A program made the position numbers and the translations under genes. A stretch of 64,000 bases of DNA. It comes from Strongylocentrotus droebachiensis. Taxonomy: Eukaryota > Echinodermata > Echinoidea > Camarodonta > Strongylocentrotidae. The notes below the pieces were generated by a model, which searched no databases, had not been told where the DNA came from, and worked only from the letters and a program-made list of their open reading frames with translations. Below, piece after piece: positions 1-12,300 of the stretch. Every line of letters begins with the position of its first letter. The first letter of the stretch is position 1. The stretch spans positions 62,001 to 126,000 of the forward strand of contig JAVYIG010000699.1 of NCBI GenBank assembly GCA_035222895.1, written 5' to 3'.

Positions 1-120
1 TCCTAGGGGGTAGTTGTCTGGTGGTAGTTGTCCTAGGGGGTAGCTGTCCGGGGGTTGCTGTTCGGGGAGTTGTCCTAGGGGGTAGTTGGCTGGGGTGGAT
101 ATCCGGGGGTAGGTGTCGTA
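1..120. repeat. G-rich minisatellite at window edge
   Basis: Degenerate tandem units built on TCCTAGGGGGTAGTTG and variants with TCCGGGGG, repeated about five times and cut by the window start. No coding sense is seen. Confidence 0.7.
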
Positions 121-1985
121 GAACCGTAATTATGGTGTCCGAAAAGTGATGTTGAAAAGGGAAAGAGTGTCATTGTGCTTTTGTTTTACACAAAGTATGT
201 AAATAGTCATATGGGGGAAGGGGCTTGGATACGCATATAATAAGGGCAAGGTCCAGGGCTCGGGAGGGGGAAGCCTGGGAGGGGGTGCCCCCAGCTTACC
301 TCCGCTTGGCAACTAGCTATGCTATGACTTGTAATCCCGGCTCATGACAAGAAAATCGGCGCCCCTATTACGCATTGTAGTTTGTATAGTATATGATGAC
401 GTCAATAATTAAAGCCATGCATATACATTATGCACGACCTCTTTTCTACCATAATTATACATGTTTGTTTTTTTACGCGACGTTGTGAACCTATGATCAT
501 GATGATGCTTTTGGTGTTGTTGTTGTTGTTGTTGTTAATGATGATGATGATGATGAGGTTTGATAGTGCTAATGATGTACGGAAATTATTGAACATATTC
601 ATCTTATGATGAATTAACTTATTAATATGTGGTAGTTACGATTCATCGATTGTTTGTATAGGCCCCTACTCCAATAAATGCATCGTCTTTTGAAGACATT
701 CTTGCTCTTTAATACAATTAAAGCTTTCCTTTTTTTTAATCTATTTTATGAAAATATGGTAAAGTGTATATGTAAAATGTCTTTAGATATCATAGCATAA
801 AATATGAAATAGATCACATGTGCTCAATAGCTGATGAAATGCTAATATAGAAAAATAACTATTTTGTTTAAACTTGACGTATAGACAATTCTTTTGACAC
901 TACAACGTGAACATAGAGTGTGTTAAAAAGAGGGGACGAAGTACATTAATTTAAGAAAGAGAGAGAGAGGGGGAGATAGTGGAGAGAGACAGAAAGAGAG
1001 AGAGAGAGAGACAGAGAGAGAGAGACAGAGAAAGAGAGACAGAGACAGAGAGAGAGAGAGAGTGGGGGCTATATCAGCGAAGCCGTGCAGAGAAAGGTGA
1101 TCAGCTCAGATCAGCACAGCAATACTTTGTACGTGTATTTCGCAAATAACTGTATAGCGCAACCTATAAATGTATTTGCAAGTAGGACACTCCATTTTTC
1201 GGAATTTTTGAATTGATCTCTGTCGTCCTTCTCTATCGTTTCTTTCTTTTTTATTTTATAACTATCTTTCTTTCTGTCTTCTCCTTACTCCTTTTTTAAA
1301 ATTCATTTCTGCCTTCGATCTTTCTATCCGTATTTCCTTTCTTCCTTTAATAAGATGTAGGCCTACGATGTTTCCGATAGTCTCTCAATTTGATGTAACT
1401 AAATTTTAAATGTACTCTCAGTCTCTTTGTCTCTCTCTCTCTGTCTCCCCCTCTCCCCTCTAACTCTCTCTCTCTCTCTTCCCAGCTCACCATCTATACC
1501 ACGTACACGCTCTAAATTTATATCCTGCTTGAAAATATTGGCTGTACTGCAAACTAGATTCAACCATTTATAACACCTGCACAGATTTTCCTAATTATGT
1601 AATATTATGTATAATTATTGTATTACAAGGATTATTCTACAGTAGAATAATCCATGAAAATGTCCAATAAATGTATAATGTTATTTCGGGGGGGGGGGGG
1701 AGGGGCAACAAAATCTGACAATGAATAAAAGAAAAGAAAGTAAAACACAAAAAGGGGGAAGAAGAAGAAAAAAATCGTGTCTTCTCGTTTTTTGTTGTAT
1801 TTCGGGGTCTACTTTATTAAATGGACCAAGGAACCGGATTAGGTGCACATTTTGCTTGTAATCAGCTGTACTACACACACACACGCACACACACACACGC
1901 GCGCACGCACATACACACGTACACGTTTGAAGAGAGATTCCTTCGTGACATGCGTACCTAGAGTATCTCGAACCTTTTCTTTTAA

Positions 1986-2285
1986 AGGGAGTGGGTAGTC
2001 AGTTTCCATGTGCAGAAGGCCATAATTCGCTGACACCAGACTTGGTGGAAATACCATTAATGGGAGTACAAATCTGCACACAGCAAACCCGTTGGCCCGT
2101 CAAGAATTACCCCCTAGTCTTTCGGAGCATGCTCGAAGATTCTTCGGGCGAAGGAAAAGCAAAGCATTACATAAGGTCTAATGGTCATAAAACTCAAGGC
2201 TAACCCTGGTGATTGACAACACCTGTTATTGGGTAAACACCCGAACGGTGTCGAATTCCCCATGAGAGCTGACTACTCTGTGACT
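1986..2285. mobile_element. TTAA-flanked MITE, family T1, copy 1
   Basis: A 300-bp element starting AGGGAGTGG and ending TGTGACT, flanked on both sides by TTAA (1982-1985 and 2286-2289). A second copy lies at 39939-40256. TTAA duplication is typical of piggyBac and Kolobok superfamilies. There is no transposase, so the element is non-autonomous. Confidence 0.75.
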
Positions 2286-3124
2286 TTAATTATTAGAGCT
2301 TTCGACGGGCTAGTCCAGATTCTCTCCGTTTTTATATATTTTGTTATGATCAATATTTATTGTATTATGTCCTCCTCCCTTACAAGCATCCAACACAGAG
2401 GCGGTGTGTCCACTCATCGCGCGGTCCCCCAAAACAACCCTCGAAAAGAAACAGTCCAGGCATTGGACTTCTTACGGGCTTGTGTAGTACTTAGACAAAT
2501 TAAAAGATATTTTGTAAATCAGCAAAAATGCCGAGTGAGACAGACACCATACAAATATCCCCCCTTGTTTTAACTTTTTCTGATTCTTTTATTCGTTCTT
2601 TTTTGTGTGTGTTTAACGATTTTTCAAGAGATAGCTCTCCGTCTGTCAGGTATGGAGACGTATTTTCGTAATTGGTTTTCCACAGAGACACTTAGTATAC
2701 TTTAATAATTGCGCCACTTAGCTCTAGCTATTCTTTAAAAGGCCTTCGATATACACTCAAAGATAATACTCTGAAAGTGAAGATAATTATCTCTCCTTTT
2801 GTCACCCGTCCATTACCCCCGAAACCATTCATATTCATAATACACATTAACTATTGCATCTATGCATATTACGTTATCTTGCAGTTTTCCTAATAGCCAT
2901 GTAATTATTATTAACCTTCGCCCGTTGCCAAATGATTCCTTTCAAATGCATAATTGTCTTGCATTGTCTAACGTCCGTTTCTTAAGAGGGTACGGGTATT
3001 GTAAGGCTTGATGTTAAGCAAACAAAGTTAATTAAATTCGTGTAAGACAAAATTAATGCCTACTCCACGACTAATCCGGCCCAGTCAGACGGCCCATAAC
3101 CAACTCTAAACCGATCGACTCTTA

Positions 3125-3425
3125 TAGCTGAATTGAATTGAATTTAGTAGAAATGAATTGATTTGAATTGAATTGGAATTAAATGAATTGAATTGAATTT
3201 ATTTGAATTGAGTTGAGTTGAAATAAATTGAGTTGAATTGAATTGGAATTAAATGTATTGACTTGAATTGAATTGAGTTGAAATAAATTGAGTTGAATTG
3301 AATTGGAATGAAATGAATTGAATTGAATTGAGTTGAGTTGAGTTGAAATGAATTGGAATTAAATGAATTGAATTGAATTGTATAATGGCATTGAATTGAA
3401 GTTTAATTAATTGAATTCAATTCAG
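3125..3425. repeat. GAATT-based satellite
   Basis: About 300 bp of GAATT and GAGTT pentamers interrupted by AAAT. It is a simple tandem array with no coding sense. Confidence 0.9.
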
Positions 3426-4383
3426 TATAATTGAGTACATTAAGTGAACCAGAAATCAGAAAGATATATTTGGGGCAAAGTATTTTGTTCGATGTGGTGT
3501 TGACCTAGGCCCTGTCTGCAGTTCCGATTAGTCGCAAGTTATTTGCGATTGATCTCAAACACAACTATGTACATAAGAGATAAGAGTCTGCAAACTTGCG
3601 ATTGATTAGGGGACTCTATATAGGAGTTTTTTTTTTTTTAAGACGCGGCCTAGGTGTCGATCAGCATGCCCAAGTTACACCAACGAGGCTGACACCAGAC
3701 CAACACCAGACCGACGCCATGCCGACACCAGGGCCCCGTCTTACAAAGACCTACGATTGATCCAAATCAATCGCAAGTCCTACAATCAATCGCAAGTTTG
3801 CAGTCTCCTATGCAGTCTCCAATCGCAAATAAGTTGCGATTGATATCAACTCTTTGTAAGACAGGACCCAGATCAACACCAAACCGACACCAGACCAACA
3901 CCTTACCGACGAGACACCGAACACAAAATTGAATCACCAAGAATGCCCTGCAAGCTCGAAGCGGTCGGTGTGAAGTCGGTTTGGCGGTGTGGCTGAGGCT
4001 CAACATGCATTCATCATGCAAGAAATACACGTGTAACGTGACGGCTTATACACACGTTACCTACCTAATACCTCTTGGACATTCGACATAATGTTATTTT
4101 GTTTTGGTTGTTGGTGTTTTTGTTCAGCCTGTTTTCTGCATCGTGCCGGTGTGTCTAATGTCTTTTACTGTCAAACAGCAGCCTTATGAACCACACGAGG
4201 CGTCGCACGTTAGTACAGGTGGTGCAAACATTTTTCTTGGTTTAAATTTCTTTCAATTTGTTGTTGATTGGGACAAGGCATTCTGGATTCGGGACTCGAA
4301 CCTTATACCTGCGAATACTAAGATCCGAAACCCATATACCGTTTCTTCCATGATTGTGACGCGTTTTTATATGAAGTGACATC

Positions 4384-4468
4384 ATGTGGACCAGCAGTGT
4401 ATTTCTCTTCGTCTATGTCGCTACCCTTATCCTGTATTTTAGTCATATCAATATATTTACGGCAAGTG
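4384..4468 (+). CDS. Channel exon 1: signal peptide
   Basis: ATG followed by 27 codons of a classic secretory leader (MWTSSVFLFVYVATLILYFS, then a polar stretch), ending AGTG before donor GTGAGT. It ends in phase 1, which exactly fits exon 2 starting with CA (Ala29 is the split codon). It is too short to stand out as an open frame; it was found by searching for a phase-matched leader upstream of exon 2. Confidence 0.8.
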
Positions 4469-7400
4469 GTGAGTAGCTAGCAGGCTCTTTTACAAAACAT
4501 TTATTTGTTAGATTATTTATTCATTGTTATTTATTCATTCACTCTTTCAACGGTTTATTTGCCGTTTGTATAGGTAAAATATTAAGTTAAATAATTTTGT
4601 CTATTCATCAATTTAATAATTTCACTTACTTTACGAATCATAACCTTTACAAAAAATTTAAAAAATTGCTTAATTTGTGTATAACATTACATTATTATAT
4701 TCCTTCTACTATACTAAAAATCCTGAAAAAACTCAAACCACGAAGATATCTATGGTTTTCTTTGAAGGCGACACCCTTTAAAGGTACCATGTCCCATTTG
4801 CAGGCCAAAAAAATGAAAAAGTTAAATTCCAACTGCATTTGAAAGATAATACTAATTTAGAACTTCCCTAAAAAAGGTGGGGCTTGAAAATGTCTTCAAG
4901 TGGGAAAATAACGACTATTAATTGTCAAATCGACTTTAGGGCTATAGAGCCCAAAAGTAATAGTCTTGATTTTCAGACAATGGTACCGAATGGTCATACG
5001 TTTTATGCTGCGCAAAGATTCAATCAGTTTAATCTTGGCCATCACAAGGAGTGGGTTATTGATGTAGACAAATGCTCATGTACCCTTTACAACTCTTTTC
5101 ATGTATGTTATTACCAAAGAAGAAAAAAGCCAGTCAGTCATTCAATAGTGTCTGACAGTGAAGTCTAGCAAGTAAACGGGTTTCCTTGCATAATTTGAAT
5201 ATGAGGACACTGCTATAACGTTTAAATTTCACAGATAGGACATACATGACATATTCATAATTCCTGCAAAGTTCTACAGCATTTGAGGTTGGCTGCAAAA
5301 GGGACATAGTACCTTTAACAGTGATTAACAGTAAATTCTCCCAACCATTTTTGAATTTTCCCAACTGTTTGTCCATGAAAAAAAAACATAAAACAAGCTA
5401 TTAAAAATCTGTCATCAACACTTAAATGTCTGGAATGGTATGTAAAGCCAATTTATGGCTTGTGACGATTTACATTAACCTAAAATGTAATTAAATTGTA
5501 GTAGCATAGTTGGGAGACTTAAGGAATCGATCAGATCATTTTTTCCAATTTGTATCATTAAAGGGATAGTTGAGTTCTGTTGCAGAGGACGCTACACAAA
5601 ATAATTTTTTTGTGAGATAATGAAAAAAATGAGTGTCAAATTTGAAAGAACATAATATTTAAATGACAAAATCATCTTTGTTTGATCAAAATCGGTTCAG
5701 AGACGGCTGGAATATAACGATTTCTAATACTTTCGTATACCACCACAAATATTAGATATTTTGAAAAATTTGAAAAAACCGTTGAAAAAAACGAAATAAC
5801 GCCTTTTACGTCGCATTTCAGCCAATGCCGATGTCATAGATAAGAATAAGAGCAATAACCATGCACTATGAAGGCATTTATGCGATCTGAAAACAGAACT
5901 CAACTATCCCTTTAATAATGGTTCATTTTCACTCAAATTTTCAGATTATCTTTAATTGTATATCTAGCATTGAGGTCACTACCTTAGCACCACTATCTCT
6001 CATCTGAACAATGTTACCAAGTCCCTTTAATGATTGAATAATAATAATTAAAATGCGGATAATAATAATTATAATAATGATGTTAATAACATAATGATAA
6101 TAATAATTAAATGATATGATAATAATAATAAGAATTACAATGATGATAATGATAATAATAATGATAATGCTAATAATAATGATAATAATAATAAGAATAA
6201 CAATGATGATAATGATAATAATAATGATAAAAGTATTAATACTAGTAAATAGTAATAATAAAGATTATTGTAATGATAATGATAAAAGTAATAATACTAG
6301 TAATAATAATGATAATTGTTATGATAATGATAAAAGTAATAATACTAGTAATAATAATGATAATGGTAATGATAATGATAAAAGTAATAATACTAGTAAT
6401 AATAATGATTATTGCTATGATAGTAATGATGACGTCTCTGCGAAACCGAAGTCACGATGATTAGTCAGAAGCAACGTATTATTCTTAATTGAACTGGGTC
6501 TTGTGCAATCATTTTTGTGTTTATTTATTTGTTGTTGTGTTAATTTTGTATTCGTTACAAACAGCAATTGTACCGACTGCCCAAGGTCAGCTTATCCGTG
6601 ACCTTTTGGACACCGGATATGACGTCAGAGAGGTACCTTACAGAGCGCAAGATGGTCCCATCGAGGTCATGATCAGCTTCTACCTGTTTTCTATTATTGA
6701 TCTGGTATGATAATTTGATTGATTAGATATTAATGTTAAAGATAAAGACCAGTTATGGTCATGCGATTGCATTGTGAAAGAAACGTTGTGGAATCGATCA
6801 GAAAATGTTGATCATCTAGCATATAAGTATTGGTGTGTACTGCAAGGTTCTGGAATCATCAAAATGATAAGAAATTTGGCCCAGTTTTCGTAAAATTACA
6901 AGCACTGTACACAGAAAGATGTATATGGGACTATACGCCCACGTGCGCGACACGTGCGTTTATCTCTCACACACCAATAGATAAACTAATTTACCAAATA
7001 TATCAATTAGTAGGCGGTTTCCCAGCAAGATTTGTATCATCATGTATTAGTCAAAACATATTCTTTCACATGTTCCATTTCATTTTTTGAAATTAGGGCG
7101 TTTCCAATACTGGTCTTTACCTTTAATATCACCATCATCATTATTATGAACAATGACAATAATGATATGGATATTTATACAGCGCCGGTATCCGCCAGGC
7201 TCTGACGCTCATGGCGCTGTACACATATTGCCCTGACCGTAGCCGAGCTGCCAAATTAACTAGCGCTCAAGCATATAAGGTTTAATTTTGGCCATTACAA
7301 GAAGTGGGCTATTGATATAGCCAAATTCTCATGTACCCTTTACAGCTCATTATATATATATATATGTTATTACCAAAGAAGAAAAAAAGCCAGTCAGTCA

Positions 7401-9338
7401 CTCAGTAGTGTCTGACAGTGAAGTCTAGCAAGTAAACGGGTTTCCTTGCATAATTTGAATATTAGGACACTGCTAACGTTTAAATTTTACAAATAGGACA
7501 TACATGGCATATTCATAATTCCTGCAAAGTTCTAGAGAATTTGATGTTGGCTGCAAAAGGGACATAGTATCTTTAAGCACTGTTAGTAATTTGCAATTCA
7601 AGTGATTATGTTGCCTATAAAGTTCGAATACATTTTTCGAGGGAAAAACTCTAATTTAAATCTTGATGGATAAGGTTTTTATCTTCTAAGAAATTTATTT
7701 ATCATTCTAAAGAGTCATAGAGATTGATCGTTGAAGTTCTCAGAAGAATTACACTTTATTTATCAAGAACAAACAATAACTTCATGAGAAGAGGTAAATT
7801 AAATATAATTAAAATAATAATGATCATATTAGTGGGTTCTTAATTTGTGTAGCGCTCATGAATGTCAGTCTTGACACACCTGACACTCCATATTAATAAT
7901 ACTACCCCGGCTTTAGCATTGTTGCCACTTTCACTATGAACATGACAGACAAAGAAAGAGGAAAAAATATACAGTTCCTCATTCTATACCCTCAACAATT
8001 GCTGTGGTAGACAAAAGAACATCCCTTCCCCGCTATTATGTAAAAATTTGTAGTGAATATGCATGTGACACCTGTTCTACACAATTTTACATAATAGCAG
8101 GGAAGGGATGTTCCTATGTCTACCTGAGGAACTGTATATTTTGTCCTCTTTCTTTGTCCGTCAGGTTCATAGTGCATGGCGCTCTAGCATTTCAAGGAAT
8201 TTGTTATAATTTCAACTTCATCAGCTTAAAAAGGCAAGATATTGAGTGGTCACGTTTCGGTGCGGGCTTCGACGTCACTCGGCGAACTCACGACCGGTCT
8301 TATATAGCACATAACCGTATGAAGAAATTAATGCCTTGCAATCATTGATAATAATATAATAATAATAATCTTTTTTAATAATAATAATAATCTTTTAGTC
8401 CACTCCAAATTTTATTAAACCGAAACGGAAATTCTTTTTGCCCAAATGATCGTGAGCCCGGCAGCCACTGAGCAGCGCCAGATCGACGTTGCTCTATCCC
8501 TTATTGTTGAACGCCAAACAAGGTAGCAGCAACTTCTATCTTTTAAAGTCTTTTGGTATGACGCGGCCAGGGTTCGAATCCACGACCTCCCGGTTGTGAG
8601 GCGGACGCTCTACTGACTGAGCCAACACTCTGGTTAACATGGTATTTTTTTTTTTTTTTTTTTAAGGAGGCGCGGTCATGTACCAAAACAAAAATGCTGT
8701 GGTCAATCGTTCACATATAAACAATTTTTTGTATTTATCACTTTCACTGAATTCACTACTTACATAATTAAATAAACTAACCATTAATGGCATCGAATGC
8801 AAGAGTTCAGGTAAATATGGAAAATGAATTCTCACAGAATCCAAAGAAAGTTATACTGAATGTTCAAGAGTACAAATAAATGACATGTGCCAAAAGATTT
8901 TGGTAGAAATTGTATAGTGGGTGAGTAATGAGAAAGATAAAGATAGTGAAAACCGGGTAACTATATACGCAGGCCACTATTATGTGCAAATGAGAATTGT
9001 GTTTTTTATCGAAGATGATGCCCAGTAAGTTTTTACGCATTTTTTTTTATTTCACTGGTTCCAAAAAACCAATCTATTGCAGGATAAACAATCCAGAATA
9101 AATCAAAGCTATTTTCTCTCAAAATATGATTCCCATACCAGAGCTCAAGCTTAGCTTTAAAGAGTTGTTTGACAAGGGATATTTGCATAGGGTTATGCGT
9201 TATACACACAACCACTTATGAATTCGTGCAGTGATTTTGGACAGTGCGCAAGAGCCTCACCAACACGCAAAAGCTCTCTCTATTGTTCTCTCTTTTTCTT
9301 TCACTCTCTTTGACTCTTTTACCCCCTTTCTTCTCTCC

Positions 9339-9381
<43 letters not shown>

Positions 9382-12300
9382 CATATATCTGTTTCTCTAT
9401 CTCTCTTTTTCGCTCTCTTTAACTCTTTACCCCCTCCCCCCTCTCTCTCTCTCTCTCTCTTTCTTTCTCCCTCTCTCACTCCCTCTCTCCGTCTTTCTCT
9501 CTCTCTCTTTATCTATCTCTCTCTCTCTTTATCCTTCTCTCTCCCTCTCTATATATATTTATCTCTGTCTTTTTGTCACTCGTTATTTACATTTCCGCTT
9601 TCTCTCGTTTAAATCACTTAACCCTGTTCCAGCTAACCTTAAGCGTGATCACTCAATACCGTGATTTACTCAAGCTGTTTAAGGGTAACAGTGTATTACA
9701 TAATTGCCTTTATATTAAATACACACTTAATTAAAGGCAGCAATTCCATTTTGCGAGCTTGTGCAAGCTCCATGAAACTTGGCGAGTGTTTAAAATATAT
9801 CTTGCAAAATCTATCGTGTGTGATATATTTTTTACAGTCCTAGGTTCTGAAACTTCTTTCTCAAATCTCAAAGATAAAACGGTTGAGTTATTTTCAAGTA
9901 CTTACGACTATTTTTTCAAGTCTACAAAATAATTAAGTGGAATGAAACTTTAAAAATATATTAATTGAAAGCCAGTTGCCATTTTGTTTTCATTAGATGG
10001 GAGGTTCCTAATAATAGACCCTACGATGTAACTTTGGATTCATGGAACTTTAGGGCCCTGTTTCATAAAACTTGTTATCAATAACAAGTTACAAGCTACT
10101 GTTATAAGCTACTGAAATCATGGCATCTGATTGGCTAAGAGCAAATTTGTCATAGAAATTTAGCAGTTGTTATAGATAACAAGTTTTATGAAACGGGCCC
10201 CTGGTTTTTAAGTCTGCACTGGGACAAACCAAGTTTAAACTAAAGCACGGATAGTTCTTATCATTGAGGATTAGAAGGTCATAACAACGCGTAGTACATG
10301 AATGCTTTAGATGACGACCACGAAAAAGAGATCTGCAGAAATGAAAGTATTGTAACAAAATTTATCATCATTTTGTTTTATTAGGATACCAAAAACGGTA
10401 TACTCCATGGCGTTTCGTTCCTGAACCTCGTAAGTATGACAACAGTTAAAAACGTGTACTTTTTAAGATATTCATTTTAATACGATCTCGATCTCTCGAT
10501 CATACCCCCTACCTGCTTAAACTGAAAATAGACAATATTATAATTATTGGCAGAAGCGTGTTTCTAACTAACGTAATATAGCTGAGTTGGCTAATTTCCA
10601 TACCATGTTTGGCGTACAGTATTTATTGCCAGGGGCGGATCCAGCCGGCGGCGAGGGCGGGGGCACAAGAGGGGGGGGGGGGGCCAATTCGTGAGAAAAT
10701 ATTTAGCGGCGAATCAGTAATAAATAGTAATATAGAATACAATAAGTATTTTTCAGACAGTGAATCATAATAAGCAAATATACATAACAATTGTTATTTT
10801 CAAAAATGAAATGATAAACTGTCATATATACTCAATTTCATCAAACATTATATAATGTCATTGTAAGCAGATAGCTTGAAAATAAGACAGTTGGGGCTAT
10901 CTTCGTGGATTTTTGAGACACATGCCTCTACGACTGTTCAAAGAATGCCTACCAACTATGGCATTGCCAGACAATCACGCAATTATCGGCTTGCTGGAAG
11001 GATATGGGGGAGATCACATTGAAGATATTGTTTAATTGGTCAGACTTTTCGTTAAGTTATTTTATTTGGCTTTTCATGAAACAGGTGTGGCACGATCATC
11101 GCTTAGTCTGGAGTCCTGAGGACCATGGTAATATCTCTCTGGTATCAGTTCCGTTGAATTCAGTTTGGACACCACCACTGCAAATATTTAACAGGTAATT
11201 ATACTATATACAGTGCGTATAGAAAAGGTGTTCCCAACTTTGGTAGCTTCTAATTAAAAGGTTATAACCTATGTGACCTTGAGCTATATGTTATTGATAA
11301 GGAAAACTAGTACCCTGTCTTATGATACCATTTTCATGATTGTGTTGCCAAGGATGACTAAACAGCAGGCCTTTCAAAAAGTATTGTCAAAATCATCTTT
11401 TTCCAAGTTTAGGCTAAAGCAATGAATGTGGGTCAAAAGCCAGTATGTTTGTGTTATCTCATTCCAAAAACAATTGCTCATTTATTTATATTGAGTTATT
11501 GACTATAAGGCAGTTGACAAAAAAGGTGTCCATAATTAAATAGGATGTATAAAATAGTTAAAGATTATCCCGTGGATTGGAGCAAGGTCCTGTGAAAGCC
11601 CAGATACATTGCATTATTTTAAACGATGAAGCGCTGTAGCAAGCGGCATAATCTAACGTTTAAAAGGATTTAAAACCGAAGAAACACTTGCATAAGGACT
11701 GATTCGCATTTGTTCCTTAAGCCCAAACTTGGAACAAGGCAATTTTGACAATACATTTTAAAGACCCTGATGCTCATTCACCCGTTGCAGAAATGTTATG
11801 AATAGGGTATCATTGGACAGAGGATAAGATACTCCTCATTGCGAAATCAATTTCAAAGTCATTATTGGTTATAACCTTTTAATTAGGAGCTACCCAAGTT
11901 GGGTACACTTTGTTTGATTCCACAGTCGCCTGAAATAACGGCTTGTCGCTATTGGCGAGTAGGTAGCGACAGAGGGCGAACAAACTATGTATATCGGGCT
12001 AATGGCTATTTTTTTAAACTTATATCCGATCAGACAAATATCCTTTAAAGCAGTGTTCTTGCTAGTTAACACAAAACTCGGGCACACATATCTAGTCCGA
12101 TGTTTCATACTGATTTGTTGAATCTTGAAATGATCTGCATTCACACAACGAAGAATTGGCCCGAATTCACAAAGGAGGTTTAGATTTTACCCATGGTTTA
12201 AGCCCTCATTTACATAACCTATGGTTTTAAATAAGCGCAAAATAAACGCGACACAAGTCAGAGGTCCAATATTAGACATATTCTCATCGTTGGTGTGGTC

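Larger units (their letters stand above)
121..4383. other. Region upstream of the channel gene, no coding exon seen
   Basis: AT-rich sequence with an (AG)n tract (about 951-1062), CT-rich tracts (1420-1480), a CA repeat (1873-1920), one TTAA MITE, a GAATTGAATT satellite and a diverged inverted repeat around 3510-3870 (AATCGCAAG-type words on both strands). The open frames here have no recognisable domain. The 5' UTR and promoter of the downstream gene probably lie near 4384, but no TATA or CpG-like block is obvious. Confidence 0.5.
4469..6564 (+). other. Channel intron 1
   Basis: Bounded by donor GTGAGT and acceptor ACAAACAG. It carries two TTAA MITEs (4782-5314, 5562-5911) and a long AAT/GAT microsatellite (about 6030-6430). 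Open frames inside it are microsatellite or MITE translations. Confidence 0.75.
6705..10384 (+). other. Channel intron 2
   Basis: Holds TTAA MITEs (6740-7122 and a truncated copy 7275-7570), a SINE-like block (about 7142-7262), a palindromic element (7932-8174), a tRNA-derived SINE (8395-8634), a pyrimidine tract with TA steps (9275-9600) and a 148-bp MITE (10053-10200). No exon is needed in frame between exons 2 and 3. Confidence 0.75.

Noticed and set aside
4104..4379. 91-codon open frame just before the channel start as an alternative N-terminus
   Set aside because: It ends in a stop five bases before the ATG at 4384, is in a different frame, and shows no domain; the exon at 4384-4468 fits phase and leader rules.
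7932..8174. RAG/Transib-type recombination signal because of CACTATG ends
   Set aside because: No nonamer or 12/23 spacing was seen, and no 5-bp GC-rich target duplication in the copies here.
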